Shown here in pieces: positions 60,408 through 64,000 of a stretch of DNA of 64,000 nt. This DNA is from an uncultured Clostridia bacterium (GTDB taxonomy: Bacteria > Bacillota > Clostridia > UMGS1810). Position numbers and translations under genes: made by a program. The stretch covers positions 34,344 through 98,343 of the forward strand of contig CAKSIN010000008.1 in assembly GCA_934463115.1 (NCBI GenBank). The letters run 5' to 3'. A model generated the notes under the pieces. It had not been told where the DNA came from. It saw only the letters and a program-made list of their open reading frames with translations, and ran no database searches. Position 1 is the first letter of the stretch; the number at the start of each line of letters is the position of its first letter.

Positions 60408-62285
60408 TTATCCGTCCTTTCTGTCATCATGAAAATAGTTGTAAATGTTCTGTGCGGTTTTTTTATCAATTCCGCTCACGGCCGCGATATCATCCGCACC
60501 CGCCTCGGATATTTTCCTTAACGATTTAAAATGCGAAAGCAGCTTTTTCTTTCGCTGATCGCCCACTCCGGCAATATTATCAAGTTCACTGAACGCTGTT
60601 TTTTTATTTTGTGTGTTTCTGAGGTATGTTATGGCACGCTTATGCATTTCATCCTGTATACTTGTGAGCAGCATAAATGCATCGCTGTGAGTATCAATAG
60701 GTATTTCACCGTTTTGCGATACAAGACCGCGCGTGCGGTGGTTGTCGTCTTTAACTATTCCGAACACCGGAATATCAAACCCTGCCGCACTCATTGCCTC
60801 AGCTGCAGCGGCGCGGTGCGTTTCGCCGCCGTCCGCAAACACAACATCCGGAATCGGAAGAAATTTGGCATCTTCGGCTTTCATCACCCCGTTTTTTATA
60901 TCCTCGGTTTCCTTTGCGGCATGTGCGAACCTGCGCCCGATGACCTCACGCATTGACGCGTAATCATCCTGCTGCAACACTGTTTTTATCTTAAAATTAC
61001 GATATCCTTTTCTGTACGGTTTTCCGTCTTTAAAGCACACCATTGCCGCAACAGATGAGTTATTACCCATATTGGATATATCATATGCCTCTATCAGCAT
61101 CGGTGCTTTTCCGATATCAAGCAGCTTTTCAAGCTCATTTAATGCATTGTTTTTAAAGTTTATATCGCGGAGCATCTTCAGCTCGCGCTCACTGTGTTCT
61201 TTTTTTGCATTTGCCTTTATCATTCGAATAAGTTTGGCTCCATCACCGATTTTCGGCACATGAACCGTTACTTTTCTGCCGACTTTTTCCGTGAGCCACT
61301 GTGCAATAGCTTCCGAATCGTCGATTTCACATTCAATTTGAATACGGTTTGGAATAAAACTGCTTGTTTCGTAATATTGACGGACAAAATCCGACAATAT
61401 TTCCGAATCGGATATTTCAAAAGTGTCATTAATGTAATAATGTTCTCTGCCGATGATTTTCCCTGAACGTATAAAAAACATCTGGATGCATGCAACATTA
61501 TTGTTATTGTACACACATATTGCATCGGCATCATTCCCATTCGGGTTAACGATTTTTTGTCTTTCGCCAAGTGCGTCTATCGCCTTTAGCCTGTCACGGC
61601 ACTGCGCCGCCTTTTCAAAATCAAGCGACCGACTCGCGCTCATCATTTCGTTTCCGAGCTGTTCAACAATATCGGAAGTTTTTCCGCTGACAAAATCTAT
61701 AACGCGGCTGATTACGGCGCGGTATTCTTCTGCCAAAACATTCCCGGTGCAGACTCCCTTACATTTCCCGAGCTGATAATACAGACACGGGCGTGTCGGA
61801 ATCGGATTTTCCGGGAAGTCATTCGAGCAGCTGCGCAGAGAAAAAATATCTTTTATAAGGGCAATCAGCTGTTTTAAGTCATATGAACTCTGATACGGGC
61901 CAAAATACTTTGCGCCGTCATCCTTTACGCGGCGTGTAAGATAAATACGCGGAAACGGTTCGTTTACCGTGATTTTCATAAACGGGTAGGTTTTGTCGTC
62001 TTTTAGCAAAATATTGTATTTCGGCATGTTTTGCTTTATCAGATTGTTTTCCAAAACAAGCGCCTCAAGCTCCGAATCGGTAATGATATATTCAAAGTAC
62101 TCTACCCTGCTCACCATAGAAGCAACTTTCGGCGGATGTTTGTGTGATTTAAAATACGAGCGAACACGGTTTTTAAGGTTCTTTGCCTTTCCGACATAAA
62201 TTATTTCGTCATCGGAGCCGTGCATGATGTACACTCCGCTTTTGTCGGGAAGAGTTTTTAGCTTTTCGTTTATTTCGCTGTTCAT
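60408..62285 (-). CDS. uvrC: Excinuclease ABC subunit C
   Basis: The 625-residue protein has an N-terminal GIY-YIG nuclease domain (GVYIMHGSDDEIIYVGKAK), the zinc/iron-binding cysteine region near 150-180, a UVR motif (about 200-235), the RNase H-like nuclease (EAYDISNMGNNSSVAAMV) and C-terminal helix-hairpin-helix repeats. It makes both incisions in nucleotide excision repair. Confidence 0.97.
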   Translation of the reverse strand: MNSEINEKLKTLPDKSGVYIMHGSDDEIIYVGKAKNLKNRVRSYFKSHKHPPKVASMVSRVEYFEYIITDSELEALVLENNLIKQNMPKYNILLKDDKTYPFMKITVNEPFPRIYLTRRVKDDGAKYFGPYQSSYDLKQLIALIKDIFSLRSCSNDFPENPIPTRPCLYYQLGKCKGVCTGNVLAEEYRAVISRVIDFVSGKTSDIVEQLGNEMMSASRSLDFEKAAQCRDRLKAIDALGERQKIVNPNGNDADAICVYNNNNVACIQMFFIRSGKIIGREHYYINDTFEISDSEILSDFVRQYYETSSFIPNRIQIECEIDDSEAIAQWLTEKVGRKVTVHVPKIGDGAKLIRMIKANAKKEHSERELKMLRDINFKNNALNELEKLLDIGKAPMLIEAYDISNMGNNSSVAAMVCFKDGKPYRKGYRNFKIKTVLQQDDYASMREVIGRRFAHAAKETEDIKNGVMKAEDAKFLPIPDVVFADGGETHRAAAAEAMSAAGFDIPVFGIVKDDNHRTRGLVSQNGEIPIDTHSDAFMLLTSIQDEMHKRAITYLRNTQNKKTAFSELDNIAGVGDQRKKKLLSHFKSLRKISEAGADDIAAVSGIDKKTAQNIYNYFHDDRKDG

Positions 62286-62318
62286 AAATTCCTCCCCGTG
62301 ACATTTTTAATATTTAAA

Positions 62319-62350
62319 AAATAACCTTCACCGTTAAGTGAAGGTTATTT
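62319..62350 (-). terminator. Intrinsic terminator after ptsH
   Basis: Arms AAATAACCTTCAC and GTGAAGGTTATTT (13 bp, perfect) with a 6-nt loop; six T follow on the minus strand. It separates ptsH from uvrC. Confidence 0.93.
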
Positions 62351-62358
62351 CGCAAAGC

Positions 62359-62628
62359 TTAATTCATATCAGCAAAGTTTGACATAACGAGCGATTCAAG
62401 CTCTGTTATTGCCTCCTGCTCGTCGGGCCCGTCGGCTGCTATCGTAACCGTTGTACCTTTGACTATTCCCAACGACAAAACACCGAGAAGGCTCTTTGCG
62501 TTAACCTTTCTTTCATCTTTGGCAATTGTAATAAGGGATTTAAATTCATTTGCTTTCTGAATAAAGAAAGTTGCCGGACGCGCATGCAAACCAACTTGAT
62601 TTTGAATTGTAATATCTTTACTTATCAT
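62359..62628 (-). CDS. ptsH: Phosphocarrier protein HPr
   Basis: The 89-residue protein has the active His15 in GLHARPA and the regulatory Ser46 in NAKSLLGV, so it can be phosphorylated by enzyme I and by HPr kinase and is a true HPr rather than Crh. It stands alone, without ptsI, behind its own promoter and before a strong terminator. Confidence 0.96.
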   Translation of the reverse strand: MISKDITIQNQVGLHARPATFFIQKANEFKSLITIAKDERKVNAKSLLGVLSLGIVKGTTVTIAADGPDEQEAITELESLVMSNFADMN

Positions 62629-62675
62629 TTCACTCGCTCCTATTATACACCATATACATGTCTGATTATGTTCTT

Positions 62676-62704
62676 ATATTATCAAATATTTGACTCAAAG
62701 TCAA
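62676..62704 (-). promoter_or_regulatory. Promoter of ptsH
   Basis: Minus-strand TTGACT (62704-62699) and TAATAT (62681-62676) are 17 bp apart. Confidence 0.75.
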
Positions 62705-62762
62705 TATGTAATCTAAAATTTGTTACATTTGATATAAACTATTATTTTAACAATGAAATGAG

Positions 62763-62791
62763 TTGACAAAACCGCTCGTTCGTGATATTAT
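62763..62791 (+). promoter_or_regulatory. Promoter of tRNA-Leu
   Basis: TTGACA (62763-62768) and TATTAT (62786-62791) are 17 bp apart; TATAAT at 62789 would need 20 bp. Confidence 0.65.
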
Positions 62792-62835
62792 AATGTGGTG
62801 GGTTGGCGGCTTTGCTTTCGAATATCCATTTATAT

Positions 62836-62918
62836 GCGGATGTGATGGAACTGGCAGACATGCAAGATTTAGGTTCTTGTGCCTCGGCGTGCAGGTTCAA
62901 CCCCTGTCATCCGCACCA
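62836..62918 (+). tRNA. tRNA-Leu (anticodon UAG)
   Basis: The acceptor arms GCGGATG and CATCCGC pair perfectly and CCA is encoded at the 3' end. The anticodon stem CAAGA/TCTTG holds the loop TTTAGGT with anticodon TAG at 62870-62872, reading CUA and other CUN codons. A TTC-containing T arm and a short variable arm follow. Confidence 0.95.
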
Positions 62919-62921
62919 AAT

Positions 62922-62963
62922 AAGAACCTCAAGGTTGATAGAAACCTTGAGGTTCTTCTCTTT
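62922..62963 (+). terminator. Intrinsic terminator after tRNA-Leu
   Basis: Arms AAGAACCTCAAGGTT and AACCTTGAGGTTCTT (15 bp, perfect) with a 6-nt loop, then CTCTTTTATTT. Confidence 0.9.
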
Positions 62964-63021
62964 TATTTCGGTTTCAAAGAAAACCTTTGCCTGTGCGGTT
63001 TTCGGAATACATCGTGTAAAA

Positions 63022-63068
63022 GTGCTGCTGTGCGTTAATGATTTTTCATTATCGGCAGCACATTTTTT
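63022..63068 (+). terminator. Second hairpin with T-run
   Basis: Arms GTGCTGC and GCAGCAC flank 26 nt of weaker pairing, followed by six T (63063-63068). No gene reads into it on the plus strand other than through the tRNA terminator. Confidence 0.5.
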
Positions 63069-63133
63069 ATGTCAAAATTGCCCGAAAATATCCGCTTCAA
63101 TCAAAAAATGAAACCGCAAAATTTTACCCCGAC

Positions 63134-63187
63134 CTTTCGTGTCAATTGTTTACACTTTCGTGTCAACATTTGGACTTTTCGTGTCAA
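63134..63187. repeat. Three direct repeats with a 21-bp period
   Basis: The core TTTCGTGTCAA occurs at 63135-63145, 63156-63166 and 63177-63187, exactly 21 bp apart each time; the 10 bp between are not conserved. This may be the multiple-repeat end of an IS21-type element or a set of protein-binding sites. Confidence 0.7.
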
Positions 63188-63862
63188 AGGTATGATTTTG
63201 GGCGCAGCCTGCCTTCCCATAAATAATAAGTTACGGTATTTGAAATGAAAAACACGGTGTATGACTCGAAATTTACGGCACAAATCAAAACGGCAAATAA
63301 ATATGATAAAACACACCTGCACTTTCCTCGATAAGGAAGGTACAGATGTTTTTGTAGCTATAATGATGAGGTCAGTAACCTATTATATATTTTTCTTTTT
63401 AACATAAGCATATCTCAAAAACGCAAAATTTATTTGATATAAAATATGCAAAAACGCAAATTGTTAAGATGGCAATTTAAAATTGCATGTTTAGCAAAGA
63501 TATGATTCGACCTTTCAGCATTATGGTTGTCCCCAATAGAAATTATATACCGAATTTGCTTACGCTATATTCTTGGGTTCAGTAATGATATACTTATTGA
63601 GAAAAATAATATTCGCCTTTGCGATACTTGGGAGTATGCAAAAAAAACAACCATGGATGTAGAAATGCGGAAACAGTTTAATCTATAACATTTATCCCGA
63701 AACTTATCACCAGGAAAGGGTGTGCTCAATTTAGGCATACCTTCAGACTACCGTATTTATCGGCAATGAGCCGCTTTTTTGTTTATATGTGTATTAACAT
63801 TATCTTTATACAATCTTAATGCCTCGTTGCAACTTATTATTCCATTTTTATATGCCATATGT
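63188..63862. other. Intergenic stretch without a supported gene
   Basis: About 670 bp. It holds a terminator-like hairpin at 63313-63353 (ACACCTG and CAGATGT with an inner CTTTCC/GGAAGG stem, then five T) and an open stretch without start codon at about 63505-63689, ending RLCDTWEYAKK and MRKQFNL, which reads like the tail of a decayed gene. I see no complete gene, RNA or mobile element. Confidence 0.4.
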
Positions 63863-63868
63863 TATAAT
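63860..63868 (+). promoter_or_regulatory. Extended -10 promoter of the TrkH/KtrB gene
   Basis: TGTTATAAT is an extended -10 box; TTCCAT at 63840-63845 is a weak -35 box. The gene starts 33 bp later. Confidence 0.5.
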
Positions 63869-63900
63869 AAATAAAAGCAAGTTGGAGGAGGCTTATCCTA

Positions 63901-64000
63901 TGATAGAGAAAATACATTTCAGGCGGCATCTTTCGTCCTTTCAAATTATTATACTGAGCTTTGCCGGCGTAATTCTCTTTGGGGCGCTTATATTAATGCT
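63901..64000 (+). CDS. TrkH/KtrB-type potassium uptake protein, N-terminal fragment
   Basis: The first 33 codons lie in the window, behind GGAGGAGG. They read MIEKIHFRRHLSSFQIII, then LSFAGVILFGALILML, the start of the first membrane helix of TrkH/KtrB potassium channels of Firmicutes. The rest, with the selectivity-filter repeats, is outside the window, so the exact subtype is open. Confidence 0.75.

Noticed and set aside
63134..63187. CRISPR array
   Set aside because: Only three short units with 10-bp gaps; no spacers of normal length and no cas genes.
63101..63322. Minus-strand open frame with a repeated heptapeptide LTRKVQM / LTRKCKQ / LTRKVGV
   Set aside because: The repeat arises because the 21-bp DNA repeats equal seven codons; there is no ribosome binding site and composition is not protein-like.
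63245..63334. 29-codon plus-strand frame starting MKNTVYDSKF
   Set aside because: No ribosome binding site, runs into a terminator-like hairpin and resembles no family I know.

Overview
The window looks like chromosome of an anaerobic, fermentative Clostridia-type bacterium (Bacillota). Supporting signs are moderate AT content, Shine-Dalgarno sites (GGAGG) before nearly every gene, vegetative promoters of the TTGACA-N17-TATAAT kind, an HPr with both His15 and Ser46, an NADH-linked trimeric [FeFe] hydrogenase, HisZ plus short HisG, a PHP-type histidinol phosphatase and a ZTP riboswitch. I cannot name the species. Almost everything before 62.6 kb is on the minus strand; many starts were moved from the longest open frame to the codon that sits behind a ribosome binding site.

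Region 1 (1-15.3 kb) is an accessory carbohydrate locus. It holds three Gfo/Idh/MocA oxidoreductases (one cut by the window edge), a xylose-isomerase-like TIM barrel protein, a GH2 beta-galactosidase, two intact AraC regulators, and a tight operon (14180 down to 8260) of a U32-like protein, three tandem epoxyqueuosine-reductase-like iron-sulfur proteins, a cupin, a previously uncalled 25-residue membrane peptide and a glycoside-hydrolase-like protein. A third AraC gene, divergent from that operon, is cut short and fused to a decayed IS3 transposase remnant. A VanZ-like gene follows.

Region 2 (15.4-23.8 kb) is a two-part hydrogenase locus. A catalytic part (NuoE-like, ATPase, 2Fe-2S protein, NuoF-like, HydA) lies downstream of a regulatory-looking part (DRTGG protein, ATPase, a hydrogenase-like protein with Ala in place of the proton-shuttle Cys, DRTGG protein, PHP protein). 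The regulatory part starts from a consensus promoter followed at once by a 71-nt structured hairpin and a U-tract: an attenuator or small RNA of no class I recognise.

Region 3 (23.8-32.2 kb) is a complete-looking histidine operon, hisZ-G-D-C-B-H-A-F-IE-K. It is followed on the plus strand by a 44-residue Asn/Gln-rich peptide gene with a sigma-G-like promoter and its own terminator.

Region 4 (32.6-44.1 kb) is a purine operon, purE-C-F-M-N-O-H'-D-L, controlled by a ZTP (pfl) riboswitch whose 3' strand is shared with an intrinsic terminator. The usual bifunctional PurH is replaced by a free AICAR transformylase plus an archaeal-type PurO cyclohydrolase.

Region 5 (44.2-53.4 kb) carries cell-shape and housekeeping genes: ZapA, a U32 peptidase, Dut, Maf, MreB-C-D, PBP2, a MinD-like protein with a ruined P-loop, and methylglyoxal synthase. 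Region 6 (53.4-62.6 kb) has a heterodimeric ABC exporter under an operator-overlapped consensus promoter, KDG kinase and KDPG aldolase behind a pair of 21-bp-spaced direct repeats, citrate synthase, UvrC and HPr. The last 1.2 kb holds tRNA-Leu(UAG), an intergenic stretch with three hairpins and a 3 x 21-bp repeat, and the start of a TrkH/KtrB potassium transporter.
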